Below, one piece after another: positions 18,032 to 26,140 of a DNA stretch of 46,298 nt (positions are counted from its first letter, which is position 1; every line of letters begins with the position of its first letter). The stretch is from UBA6136 sp044237765 (lineage in GTDB: Bacteria > Pseudomonadota > Gammaproteobacteria > Methylococcales > Methylococcaceae). Where the stretch lies: assembly GCA_044237765.1 (NCBI GenBank), contig JBIIEQ010000019.1, forward strand, positions 1-46,298. The letters are read 5' to 3'. The position numbers and the translations under genes are program-made. The notes beneath the pieces are model-generated. The model was not told the DNA's origin. It searched no databases and worked only from the letters and a program-made list of their open reading frames with translations.

Positions 18032-19144
18032 GTGCTGAGTGTCTTCTGTTCTCCTTCCCGGTATGTCCAGGGGCGTAAGGCCACCGAGTCGCTGGCGTCC
18101 GAACTGCTGAAGCTGGGGCATGCCGGTCGCGCCCTCATCATTGCCAGCAGGACTGCCCGCAAACAGCTCGAACCGATCTGGCGAAACACATTCACGGTCG
18201 CCGACGTTCCGCTGGATATCTTCGATTTTGGCGGGGAGTGCTGCCAGGATGAAATTGGCCGGTGTAAGGAGGAGGCTCTTCGGGTCGGTGCCGCGACCAT
18301 CATCGGTGCGGGTGGAGGCAAGGTGCTGGATACCGCCAGAGCCGTGGCTGGCGAGGTGGATCGGCCGGTAGCCTGTTGTCCTACTACCGCGTCCAGCGAT
18401 GCGCCCTGCAGTGCCTCATCGGTTGTCTATACGCCGGAAGGTGCTTTTCAACAGTACCTGTTTTACAAACGAAATCCTGATCTGGTGCTGGTCGATACCG
18501 GTGTCATCGTCAACGCGCCGATCCGATTGCTGATTGCAGGCATGGGTGATGCGCTGGCAACTCGCTTCGAGGCGGAGGCCGTGCGACGCGCCCACAAGGC
18601 CAATGTGGTCGGGGGCGCCAGCACGCTGGCTGCCGCTGCAATTGCCGACCTTTGCTATCAGACCCTGATCCAGGACGGGGTGGCGGCCGTGGCTGCCGCC
18701 AGGGCCCGGGCCATCACGCCGGCGTTTGAGCGGATCGTGGAAGCCAACACGCTGCTCTCAGGCTTGGGTTTCGAATCCGGCGGTCTCGCGGTGGCGCATT
18801 CCGTCCACAACGGGTTGACCGCCGCGGAGGAAACCCATGACTGTCTCCATGGCGAAAAAGTGGCTTTCGGTACGCTGGTTCAGTTGGTGCTGGAAGGGCG
18901 GGATAGCTCGCTCATCGAAGAAGTCATGAGCTTCTGTCATGCCGTGGGTCTGCCGATGACCCTGGCTGAATTGGGTCTTGAAAAACTGGCTCCGGATCGT
19001 GCGCTGGCCATTGCCGAACGGGCGGTGGCGGCCGGTGAATCGGCGCACAACGAGGCGTTCGTGGTGACGCCTGAAGCCATCATGGATGCCATTTATGCCG
19101 CGGACGCGTGGGGCAGAGCCTTCAAGTTGGCTCCGTCGGTTTAG
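18032..19144 (+). CDS. gldA: Glycerol dehydrogenase (NAD+, zinc-dependent)
   Basis: A 370-residue iron/zinc-containing alcohol dehydrogenase of the GldA type, which oxidises glycerol to dihydroxyacetone with NAD+. The N-terminus (CSPSRYVQG) and FGGECCQDEI match GldA. GAGGGKVLD is the NAD-binding glycine-rich stretch. Zinc ligands are expected at Asp in GMGDALATRFEA, His in AHSVHNGL and His in HGEKVAFG. GTG 18032 is chosen because GGAGGG lies just upstream and the length then matches GldA. TTG 18020 is possible. It lies 67 bases behind fdsD, possibly in the same transcript. Its last 23 bases overlap the end of convergent miaA. Confidence 0.88.
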   Translation: MLSVFCSPSRYVQGRKATESLASELLKLGHAGRALIIASRTARKQLEPIWRNTFTVADVPLDIFDFGGECCQDEIGRCKEEALRVGAATIIGAGGGKVLDTARAVAGEVDRPVACCPTTASSDAPCSASSVVYTPEGAFQQYLFYKRNPDLVLVDTGVIVNAPIRLLIAGMGDALATRFEAEAVRRAHKANVVGGASTLAAAAIADLCYQTLIQDGVAAVAAARARAITPAFERIVEANTLLSGLGFESGGLAVAHSVHNGLTAAEETHDCLHGEKVAFGTLVQLVLEGRDSSLIEEVMSFCHAVGLPMTLAELGLEKLAPDRALAIAERAVAAGESAHNEAFVVTPEAIMDAIYAADAWGRAFKLAPSV

Positions 19145-20096
19145 CTGACTCAGACGCCGCGAGAAATTCTGCGACCCTTTGCAGGGCCTTTTCCTTGAGT
19201 AGACTCTCTTCCGTCTGTAGCTGAAACGCCTCGGTTTCCTTGCGCAGCCAGGTCATCTGCCGCTTGGCAAACTGTCGGGTCGCGATGATGCCAAGCTCGA
19301 TCATGTCCGCCTCCGTGCATTTCCCTTCCAGATAAGCCCAGACCTGCCGGTAGCCGACCGAACGCATGGAAGGCAGGTCGGGGTGGAACGAGCCGAGGTC
19401 CCGCAATGTCCGCACCTCGTCGATCAGGCCGTGGTCAAGCATCTTCAGAAATCGCCGACGAATGCGTGAGCGCAGTTCATCCCGGTTCGCGGGCGCCAGC
19501 GCCAGCTTGCAGAACCGGTAGGGCAGGGGCGTCGGCTTGATCGCGCAGAGTTCACTGAGCGAAATGCCAGTCAGTCGGTAAACCTCCAGCGCCCGCTGGA
19601 TACGTTGCGGATCATTGGGGTGAATACGCCGGGCTGCAGCGGGATCCACTCGCGCCAGTTCCGCATGCAGCCGGTCCCAGCCCTGTTCGGCCGCTTCGGC
19701 CTCGATGGCCCCGCGAACCGCCGGGTCCGCAGCGGGCAACTCGGCCAGACCCCTCAGCAAGGCATTGAAGTAGAGGAAGGTGCCGCCCGCCAGGATGGGC
19801 AGCCGGCCTCGCCGGGTGATGTCTTCAATACATTTCAGGGCATCGTCTTTGAATCGGCCCGTGGAATAGGCTTCGCTGGGGTCGAGAATGTCGATCAGGT
19901 GATGCGGAATGCCTTCCCGCTCGGACAGGCTGGGTTTGGCGGTGCCGATATCCATCCCGCGATAGACCAGGGCGGAGTCCACGCTGATGACTTCGCCATT
20001 GAGCGTATGGGCCAGCTCTATGGCCAGGCGAGTCTTGCCCGAGGCGGTGGGTCCCATCAGGACGATGACGGGCGAATCGGCGACGACGGATCTCAC
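19122..20096 (-). CDS. miaA: tRNA dimethylallyltransferase
   Basis: A 324-residue enzyme that transfers the dimethylallyl group to A37 of tRNAs reading codons starting with U. The P-loop GPTASGKT is at residues 15-22, and DSALVYRGMDIGTAKP, AGGTFLYFNALL and SVGYRQVWAYLEG are family blocks. The C-terminal RQFAKRQMTWLR is also standard. It overlaps the 3' end of gldA by 23 bases, a convergent arrangement without room for a terminator. The gene is complete. Confidence 0.95.
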   Translation of the reverse strand: MRSVVADSPVIVLMGPTASGKTRLAIELAHTLNGEVISVDSALVYRGMDIGTAKPSLSEREGIPHHLIDILDPSEAYSTGRFKDDALKCIEDITRRGRLPILAGGTFLYFNALLRGLAELPAADPAVRGAIEAEAAEQGWDRLHAELARVDPAAARRIHPNDPQRIQRALEVYRLTGISLSELCAIKPTPLPYRFCKLALAPANRDELRSRIRRRFLKMLDHGLIDEVRTLRDLGSFHPDLPSMRSVGYRQVWAYLEGKCTEADMIELGIIATRQFAKRQMTWLRKETEAFQLQTEESLLKEKALQRVAEFLAASESAKPTEPT

Positions 20097-20239
20097 GGAG
20101 GGGGATGTCTGGAGTCGGTATTCAGTGAATGCCGGCCCAGTTTACCCCAGTGTCGAGAGCGGTCACGTTCGTTTGTCTTGAAATCAAAGCCGTAAGCCAG
20201 TACGATTGCGCGATTTATTTGGTCCCGAGGGAGATAAGC

Positions 20240-20992
20240 ATGTCACGTCGTCCATTGGTCGTCGGTAACTGGAAAATGAATGGTACCCGCGCAAGCTCCA
20301 TGCAGCTGGTGGCGGATATCTTGGCCGGTTTGCCGGGCGACGCCCGCGCGGATGTTGGCGTTTGTCCCTCAGCCGTGTTTATCCCGGAAGTCGCAGCCGC
20401 GCTGGCCGGCAAGAACATCCGTCTGGGTGCCCAGAATGTGGCGGATCAGGACGAAGGCGCCTACACCGGCGAGATTTCAGCCGCCATGCTGCGTGAATTC
20501 AACTGTACCCTCGCCATCGTCGGTCACTCCGAGCGCCGTGCCATTTACGGTGAAACCGATGCCCTGGTCGCCGCTCGCTACGCCAAGGCCATTGCTCACG
20601 GTGTGACCCCTATCCTGTGTGTCGGTGAAACCCTGGAAGAGCGCGAAGCCAACGCCACCTTCAAGGTGGTTGATCAGCAGATGGCCGCCGTGCTGGATCT
20701 CTGCGGAGTCGAATCCTTGAAGAAGGCTGTCATTGCCTATGAGCCGGTTTGGGCTATTGGTACCGGTCGCACGGCCACCACCGAGCAGGCGCAGGAAGTT
20801 CACGCCTACATCCGCTCGCAAATCGCCGCGCGTGATGCCGGTGTTGCGGCCAACCTGCAGATTCTTTACGGCGGCAGCATGAAGCCGGACAACGCGGCAG
20901 CCCTGCTGTCACAGCCCGATGTCGATGGCGGCCTCATTGGCGGCGCTTCATTGGATGCCAAATCCTTCCTGGCGATTTGCCTCGCCGCTTAA
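20240..20992 (+). CDS. tpiA: Triosephosphate isomerase
   Basis: A 250-residue (beta/alpha)8 enzyme interconverting dihydroxyacetone phosphate and glyceraldehyde 3-phosphate. Active-site residues are seen as Asn10 and Lys12 in GNWKMNG, His in VGHSERR, and Glu in AYEPVWAIGTG. The phosphate-binding LYGGSMKPDN and GGLIGGASL are present. ATG 20240 is set by GAGGGAG a few bases upstream. A longer open frame from 20129 has no conserved residues. secG follows after 12 bases, a common order in proteobacteria. Confidence 0.97.
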   Translation: MSRRPLVVGNWKMNGTRASSMQLVADILAGLPGDARADVGVCPSAVFIPEVAAALAGKNIRLGAQNVADQDEGAYTGEISAAMLREFNCTLAIVGHSERRAIYGETDALVAARYAKAIAHGVTPILCVGETLEEREANATFKVVDQQMAAVLDLCGVESLKKAVIAYEPVWAIGTGRTATTEQAQEVHAYIRSQIAARDAGVAANLQILYGGSMKPDNAAALLSQPDVDGGLIGGASLDAKSFLAICLAA

Positions 20993-21004
20993 CGGAAAAT
21001 TCAC

Positions 21005-21394
21005 ATGTATCAGGTCTTAATGATTGTCCATGTCCTGATCGCCCTCGCGATCGTCGGACTGGTCATGCTGCAACAGGGTCGCGGAGCGGATGCCGGAGCA
21101 GGCTTTGGTGCCGGCGGCGGGTCCGGCTCGGTTTTTGGCGCTCGCGGTGCGGCCTCTTTCCTGTCTCGTACCACGGCGATTCTCGCTACCGTGTTCTTCG
21201 TGACCAGTCTCAGCCTTGCCTACCTGGCTGGCAAGAAGGATAATAAGTCCGAGGACATCATGGATGCGCCGCTGGTTCAGCAGCCCGCAAAACGTGACCT
21301 CCCGCCGATCGCAGTGCAACCGCCTGCGGCACCCAAGGGCGATATCCCGGCGGTACCTGCTCCCACAGCCCCGGTTGCGCCAGCGGGCCAATAA
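21005..21394 (+). CDS. secG: Preprotein translocase subunit SecG
   Basis: A 129-residue inner-membrane protein of the SecYEG translocon. There are two membrane helices: residues 3-21 (LMIVHVLIALAIVGLVML) and about 53-75. Between them lies QQGRGADAGAGFG followed by GSVFGARGAASFLSR, the family hallmark. The C-terminal tail is long and rich in Pro and Ala, which is common in gammaproteobacterial SecG. It lies between tpiA and tRNA-Leu as in many relatives. Confidence 0.95.
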   Translation: MYQVLMIVHVLIALAIVGLVMLQQGRGADAGAGFGAGGGSGSVFGARGAASFLSRTTAILATVFFVTSLSLAYLAGKKDNKSEDIMDAPLVQQPAKRDLPPIAVQPPAAPKGDIPAVPAPTAPVAPAGQ

Positions 21395-21423
21395 CTGGGC
21401 CTGCACCGTTCCTTAGTTTTCTT

Positions 21424-21508
21424 GCCGATGTGGTGAAATTGGTAGACACGCCATCTTGAGGGGGTGGTGACGCAAGTCGTGTCGGTTCAAATCCGACCAT
21501 CGGCACCA
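21424..21508 (+). tRNA. tRNA-Leu (anticodon GAG), CCA encoded
   Basis: The acceptor strands GCCGATG and CATCGGC pair fully, followed by discriminator A and an encoded CCA at 21506-21508. The anticodon stem CCATC/GGTGG closes the loop TTGAGGG, giving anticodon GAG, which reads CUC and CUU. A variable arm longer than usual is present, as expected for a leucine tRNA. The T arm contains GGTTCAAAT. It lies 29 bases behind secG. A defence island begins shortly downstream, so its 3' end is a plausible integration site. Confidence 0.95.
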
Positions 21509-21517
21509 ATAGCAAGT

Positions 21518-21533
21518 CCAGGGTGATCCCTGG
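21518..21533 (+). other. Small hairpin behind tRNA-Leu
   Basis: CCAGGG and CCCTGG form a perfect six-base stem with loop TGAT, 9 bases after the CCA end. It may help define the 3' trailer for tRNA processing. Confidence 0.4.
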
Positions 21534-21540
21534 CAATCCA

Positions 21541-21576
21541 AAAACCCGCTAACCGCAAGGTGTGGCGGGTTTTTTT
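21541..21576 (+). terminator. Rho-independent terminator after tRNA-Leu
   Basis: AAAACCCGC (21541-21549) pairs with GCGGGTTTT (21565-21573), and the T-run continues to 21576. The form is that of a strong intrinsic terminator, ending the tpiA-secG-tRNA-Leu transcript. Confidence 0.9.
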
Positions 21577-21623
21577 GTGTCCACCATATTCCACGGCAAT
21601 CCCGTAAAAGTTCACGATTCTGA

Positions 21624-21647
21624 CGGTATCAATGGCGGTATCCAATG
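21624..21647 (+). repeat. Short tandem direct repeat near the island boundary
   Basis: CGGTATCAATG (21624-21634) is followed one base later by CGGTATCCAATG (21636-21647). Repeats of this sort are found near tRNA-linked integrase genes, where they can be arm-type binding sites. No integrase gene is present, so a remnant of an integration end is only a suggestion. Confidence 0.35.
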
Positions 21648-21738
21648 CACTTATGCCATTTTCGTGCGGGCATCAACATGACAAAACGTCGGGGTTTGGG
21701 CAGACTCCCGGTCCATTGCCATAAACCCGTCCTTCTCC

Positions 21739-23481
21739 GTGAACCAACAAAACCTCTCCGCCCTCATCTGGTCCGTCGCCGATCTGCTGCGCGGCGATTA
21801 CAAGCAATCCGTCTACGGGAAGGTCATCCTGCCGTTCACCGTGCTGCGGCGATTGGACTGTGTGCTGGCCCCGACCAAGGCGGCGGTGCTGGCGGAGCAT
21901 GACGCTCGCTTGAGTCTCGGCATCAATGCCGAGCCGTTCCTGTTGAGGAAATCCGGGCAGAGTTTCTACAACACCTCGCCGATGGACCTGAAGAAGCTGC
22001 TCGGCGATCAGGACCACATCCGCGAAAACCTCTACAGCTACATCGAAGGCTTTTCCGATGCGGTGCGCGACATTTTCGAGCGCTTTGACTTTCACACCCA
22101 AGTCGACAAGCTGGCCAAGTCCGGGCTGCTGTATCAGGTCACCGAGAAATTCGCCCAAGTCGACCTGCATCCGAGCCACCTCGACAACCACCAGATGGGG
22201 CTGGTCTTCGAAGAGCTGATCCGCAAGTTCGCCGAGCAATCGAACGAAACGGCGGGTGAACACTTCACTCCGCGTGACGCCATCCGGCTCATGGTCAACC
22301 TGCTGTTCATCGAGGACGACGACGCCCTGAGCCAATCCGGCGTGGTGCGGACGATTTATGACCCCACAGCGGGAACCGGCGGCATGCTCAGCGTGGCTGG
22401 CGAGCATTTGCTCGGACTCAACCCCGATGCCCGGCTGACCATGTTCGGACAGGAGCTGAATCCCGAGTCCTACGCCATCTGCAAGGCCGACATGCTCATC
22501 AAGGGCCAGAGCGTCGCCAACATCACCTTCGGCAACACCCTTTCCAGTGACGAACTCCCCGGCAAGCTGTTCGACTACCAGCTGGCCAACCCGCCCTTCG
22601 GTGTCGAATGGAAGAAGATCGAGAAGGAAGTCCGCGCCGAGCACGAGCAGAAAGGTCACAGCGGTCGTTTCGGTCCCGGTCTGCCGCGTGTGTCCGATGG
22701 TTCATTGCTGTTCCTCATGCACATGCTGTCGAAGATGCGCCCGGCCAAGGACGGCGGCAGTCGCATCGGCATCGTCCTCAATGGCTCGCCGCTGTTCACG
22801 GGCGGGGCCGGTTCCGGCGAGAGCGAGATCCGCCGCCATGTGCTGGAAAGCGATCTGGTCGAGGCTATCGTCGCCCTGCCCACCGACATGTTCTTCAACA
22901 CCGGCATCTCCACCTACGTCTGGATTCTCAGCAACCGCAAACCCGAACCGCGTCGGGGCAAGGTTCAGCTGATCGATGCCTCGGGCATGTGGCAGAAGAT
23001 GCGCAAGAGCCTCGGCTCCAAGCGCAAGGAGCTGAGCGACGAGCATATCGCCGAAATCACCCGGCTGTTTGGTAATTTCGAGGAAGCCACCGACGGCAAG
23101 AAGCCCGTCTCCCGCATCTTCAGAAACACCGACTTCGGCTACCGCACCATCACCGTCGAGCGCCCACTGCGCGATGAGCACGGCAACCTCGTCCTCGGCA
23201 GCAAGGGCAAGCTTAAAGGCAAACCCCAGCCCGACAGCAGCCTGCGCGATACCGAGAACGTCCCGCTTTCCGAAGATATCCAGACCTACTTCGAACGTGA
23301 AGTCCTGCCGCATGCACCCGATGCGTGGATCGACCCCGACAAGACCAAGGTCGGCTACGAAATCCCGTTCAACCGGCACTTCTATGTGTTCGAGCCACCC
23401 CGCCCGCTGGAAGCCATCGACGCCGACCTCAAGCGCAGCACCGACCGGATCAAGGCGATGATTGAAGGGCTGACGGGATGA
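21739..23481 (+). CDS. hsdM: Type I restriction-modification, DNA methyltransferase subunit
   Basis: A 580-residue N6-adenine methyltransferase subunit. The N-terminal helical domain (LIWSVADLLRGDYKQSVYGKV) is typical of HsdM. The S-adenosylmethionine motif DPTAGTGG lies at residues 208-215 and the catalytic NPPF at 284-287. It forms the M2S core that methylates the target and joins HsdR for restriction. The start is GTG at 21739, and no in-frame ATG lies upstream. It opens the island 162 bases after the tRNA-Leu terminator and overlaps the next gene by four bases (ATGA). Confidence 0.94.
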   Translation: MNQQNLSALIWSVADLLRGDYKQSVYGKVILPFTVLRRLDCVLAPTKAAVLAEHDARLSLGINAEPFLLRKSGQSFYNTSPMDLKKLLGDQDHIRENLYSYIEGFSDAVRDIFERFDFHTQVDKLAKSGLLYQVTEKFAQVDLHPSHLDNHQMGLVFEELIRKFAEQSNETAGEHFTPRDAIRLMVNLLFIEDDDALSQSGVVRTIYDPTAGTGGMLSVAGEHLLGLNPDARLTMFGQELNPESYAICKADMLIKGQSVANITFGNTLSSDELPGKLFDYQLANPPFGVEWKKIEKEVRAEHEQKGHSGRFGPGLPRVSDGSLLFLMHMLSKMRPAKDGGSRIGIVLNGSPLFTGGAGSGESEIRRHVLESDLVEAIVALPTDMFFNTGISTYVWILSNRKPEPRRGKVQLIDASGMWQKMRKSLGSKRKELSDEHIAEITRLFGNFEEATDGKKPVSRIFRNTDFGYRTITVERPLRDEHGNLVLGSKGKLKGKPQPDSSLRDTENVPLSEDIQTYFEREVLPHAPDAWIDPDKTKVGYEIPFNRHFYVFEPPRPLEAIDADLKRSTDRIKAMIEGLTG

Positions 23482-23843
23482 GGGAGAAACGCATAGAGGA
23501 CCTAAAGAAACGCATGTTGAATCTGTTGGATCAGATCAACGCGCTTGGAAACCACCAATTGCAGGTTCATCAGCAGCGGGTGACAAAAGAACATTTGTGT
23601 TTTATGGGCGGTAATGGCCGTATCTGGATAACGCCCTGCACAGCAGGATACGACATATCCCTTTCAGGGAAGTCTCTGGAAAATCAGATGTATCCCTTCA
23701 TGCGCGACCTTTGCGGAAGGGAATGCGATGGCTACAAGCAAACGAATGCGCGATTGGGCAGGAAGGACAATCCATTCTGGCGCGTGAATGATTTTGAACT
23801 CGTTAAAAAAGCTGTCTTCCGCTATGCGTCAACGTCAGCATAA
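23478..23843 (+). CDS. Unrecognised 121-residue protein inside the hsd operon
   Basis: The family is not recognised. The product is basic, with a charged N-terminal helix (KRIEDLKKRMLNLLDQINAL), a central Gly/Cys-containing part (CFMGGNGRIWITPCTAGYD) and an ending with NPFWRVNDFELVKKAVF. No signal peptide, membrane helix or catalytic motif stands out. Its ATG overlaps the hsdM stop by four bases, and hsdS follows after 12 bases, so it should be made together with the methyltransferase. Codon use is richer in A+T than in hsdM, suggesting separate arrival. A modulator of the R-M complex or an anti-phage accessory is possible. That is inference from position only. Confidence 0.65.
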   Translation: MREKRIEDLKKRMLNLLDQINALGNHQLQVHQQRVTKEHLCFMGGNGRIWITPCTAGYDISLSGKSLENQMYPFMRDLCGRECDGYKQTNARLGRKDNPFWRVNDFELVKKAVFRYASTSA

Positions 23844-23855
23844 GCAGGTGATGCA

Positions 23856-25208
23856 ATGAGCTTTCCGCGCTACCCGAAGTACAAGAACTCCGGGGTGGAG
23901 TGGCTGGGGGAGGTGCCAGAGGGGTGGCCTGTTACCGCTTTGAAGCGAGGATTTACGGTAACTCTTGGCAAGATGCTTCAGACGGAAGCTTCGAGTTCCG
24001 ACGATGAGCTATTACCGTATTTACGAGCAGCAAATATTCAGTGGGCTGGGGTTGATATAACCGATATCAAAATGATGTGGTTTACTGAGAGGGACCGCAG
24101 ACAGCTAAGGTTGATGTCAGGGGATCTGCTGATAAGTGAAGGCGGAGATGTGGGGCGTTCTTGCATCTGGGATTCTGAGCTTGAAAAATGCTACTTTCAA
24201 AATTCAGTCAACAGAGTTCGCTCTCTCGACCAGAACTCAAATCGGTATCTGTATTACTGGATTGCAACAATCAAAAGCAAGGGTTATGTCGACATCCTTT
24301 GTAATAAATCGACCATAGCGCACTTTACCGCAGAAAAAGTAGCCGCTGTACCTGTACCTTTCCCAACATCAAGTGAGCAACACACCATCGCCGCCTTCCT
24401 CGACCGCGAAACCGCCAAGATCGACGCACTGGTCGCGGAGCAGGAAAACCTCATCGCCCTGCTGAAGGAGAAGCGGCAGGCGGTCATCTCGCACGCGGTC
24501 ACCAAGGGGCTGGACCCGACGGTGCCGATGAAGGATTCGGGGATTGAGTGGTTGGGTGAGGTGCCGGAGCATTGGTTAGTTTGCCCTCTCAAGCGGCATG
24601 GACTAATTGGAAACGGCTCAACGCCGAACAGAGACAACTCCGACTACTGGGCCGAAGAGGGTTTTCCTTGGCTTAACAGTTCCGTCGTCAATCAAGACGA
24701 AGTCAGCGAAGCGCAGCGGTTCGTGACACCACTTGCACTGAAAGAGTGTCACCTTCCGGTCATTGCTCCGCCAGCAGCTCTTGTGGGTATCACTGGACAG
24801 GGCAAAACTCGTGGAATGGCTACTCGTTTAGCATTTACCGCAACGGTTAACCAACACGTCGCATACATCAAACCAGATGAGGGCACTCTGGCCTTACCCT
24901 ATTTGCTCAACATACTGGAGTCTGCATACGAACACTTGCGAACAGGCAGTGAGGGAGCGGGTAGCACCAAGGGTGCCATAACGTGTGAACAATTAGGCCG
25001 ATTGCGAATACCGCTTCCTGAATTGGTGGAACAGATTTCCATCGCCAGATTTCTTGATCACGAAACCGCTAAACTCGACGAACTCACCACCGAAGCCCAG
25101 CACATCATTGACCTGCTCAAGGAACGCCGCTCGGTGCTGGTTTCTGCTGCCGTCACCGGCAAGATCGATGTGCGGGGCTATCATGTCCACTCGCAGCCCA
25201 TCAGATAA
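23856..25208 (+). CDS. hsdS: Type I restriction-modification, specificity subunit
   Basis: A 450-residue subunit that sets the DNA target for both methylation and cleavage. Two target-recognition domains (about residues 24-180 and 241-400) are each preceded by a near-identical entry block, NSGVEWLGEVPEGW (about 10-23) and DSGIEWLGEVPEHW (about 227-240). Each is followed by a coiled-coil spacer starting LDRETAKIDALVAEQE (about 182) and LDHETAKLDELTTEAQ (about 400). This pseudo-symmetry is standard for HsdS. The recognition domains are richer in A+T than the conserved blocks, which fits exchange of domains by recombination. The recognised sequence cannot be predicted. Confidence 0.93.
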   Translation: MSFPRYPKYKNSGVEWLGEVPEGWPVTALKRGFTVTLGKMLQTEASSSDDELLPYLRAANIQWAGVDITDIKMMWFTERDRRQLRLMSGDLLISEGGDVGRSCIWDSELEKCYFQNSVNRVRSLDQNSNRYLYYWIATIKSKGYVDILCNKSTIAHFTAEKVAAVPVPFPTSSEQHTIAAFLDRETAKIDALVAEQENLIALLKEKRQAVISHAVTKGLDPTVPMKDSGIEWLGEVPEHWLVCPLKRHGLIGNGSTPNRDNSDYWAEEGFPWLNSSVVNQDEVSEAQRFVTPLALKECHLPVIAPPAALVGITGQGKTRGMATRLAFTATVNQHVAYIKPDEGTLALPYLLNILESAYEHLRTGSEGAGSTKGAITCEQLGRLRIPLPELVEQISIARFLDHETAKLDELTTEAQHIIDLLKERRSVLVSAAVTGKIDVRGYHVHSQPIR

Positions 25209-25219
25209 GGAGCGCCGTC

Positions 25220-25466
25220 ATGTTGGCCAGCCGCCAAATCATCTACGACCCGCAAGCCGTCATCCCCGTTCCACCCGAGTTCCGCCACCGTCGAACCGAG
25301 GTGATCTTCATCGCCCTCGATCAGGACAGTGAAACCGCACCCACCGTGCCGGATGCCCATGACCCGATCCAGCGATTTCGCGGCGAGGCGTGGCGGCAGC
25401 GTCGCCGCGTTACTCGGGGACCGTGAGATTGGCCGGACCCCATCCTTCACCCGCAACGAGGTGTAA
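25220..25466 (+). pseudogene. Small antitoxin-like gene with a frameshift
   Basis: The frame from ATG 25220 (AGGAG just upstream, 11 bases behind hsdS) starts with residues including VIPVPPEFRHRRTEVIFIALD, cut here at 20: VIPVPPEFRHRRTEVIFIAL. It then runs out at a TGA at 25424-25426. A one-base skip near 25394 would continue into a better ending, GGSVAALLGDREIGRTPSF, closing at TAA 25464-25466, three bases before the next gene. The reading that ends there has no other start. The N-terminus recalls small antitoxin-like partners of PIN-type toxins, but the family is not firmly recognised. The unshifted product would have 68 residues with an Arg-rich tail. Confidence 0.55.
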
Positions 25467-25469
25467 ACC

Positions 25470-25713
25470 ATGGCTACCATCGGCCTTCAGGACGTTCAAA
25501 ACCAACTTCCGCATTTCGTGGCCGAGGCTGAGGCGGGCCAATGAAATCATCATTGAGCGCGGCGGCAAACCGGTGGCAAGACTGGTTGCGTTGGCGGAAG
25601 CGCCACAACCCCGGCGCCGACTAGGTCTGGGCCAGTCGGAGTTCACTTTCCCCGAAAACTTCGATCATCTGCATTCAGACGAAATCGCCACTCTTTTCCA
25701 TAGCGGCCATTGA
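25470..25713 (+). pseudogene. Phd/YefM-type antitoxin gene with a one-base frameshift
   Basis: ATG 25470 opens MATIGLQDVQNQLPHFVAEA, the usual start of a prevent-host-death antitoxin, but ends at TGA after 24 codons (near 25542). Removing one base from the GGGCC run near 25535-25538 joins it to the frame encoding EIIIERGGKPVARLVALAE and a tail ending at TGA 25711-25713, together about 80 residues, the normal length of the family. Intact members repress their own operon and neutralise a toxin, often of the PIN/VapC type. No toxin gene follows. 174 non-coding bases separate it from the next antitoxin gene. Confidence 0.75.
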
Positions 25714-25887
25714 ATGAATTCTGACCTTGAAAACCTGATCAAGGCAGAGATCACGCGGAGGTCTCCAGGCTGATGACAATTTACTCGCCGTTATCGCCTG
25801 ATTGATGAGTGGGCTCGACCGGACTGTTCATCATGCGGTTCATCGTGTGATTAAATGGCCGTCCATCGACCTTATGAGAATCCTGCC

Positions 25888-26139
25888 ATGACACATATCA
25901 GCGCAAATGACCTCAAAACCCGGGGCGTGGCCGCCATCGAGGCCAGCCTCGCAGAGCACCCGGAAGCGATTGTGTCGGTGCGCGGCAAGGATCGTTACGT
26001 GGTGATGGACATCAGCCACTACCACTATCTCCGTGAATGTGAGTTGGCGGCTGCCTTGGCGGAAAGCCGGGCCGATCTGGCGGCAGGCCGTTACGTCGAG
26101 GAATCCGCCGAGGCGCATGTGGCCCGACTGGGCGGGTAA
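25888..26139 (+). CDS. Type II antitoxin, Phd/YefM family
   Basis: An 83-residue protein starting ISANDLKTRGVAAIEASL, with SVRGKDRYVVMDISHYHYL in the middle. This is the arrangement of Phd/YefM antitoxins: an N-terminal DNA-binding fold and a C-terminal tail that wraps the toxin. ATG 25888 is preferred over 25855, since family proteins begin at this point. One base separates it from the toxin gene, so the pair is one operon. The short palindrome ATGGccgtCCAT just upstream of the start (25856-25867) might be an operator. Confidence 0.85.
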   Translation: MTHISANDLKTRGVAAIEASLAEHPEAIVSVRGKDRYVVMDISHYHYLRECELAAALAESRADLAAGRYVEESAEAHVARLGG

Positions 26140-26140
26140 G

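Noticed and set aside
21673..22659. A 328-codon open frame antisense to hsdM
   Set aside because: It mirrors the codon pattern of a clear gene in GC-rich DNA, has no recognisable motif and no ribosome-binding site.
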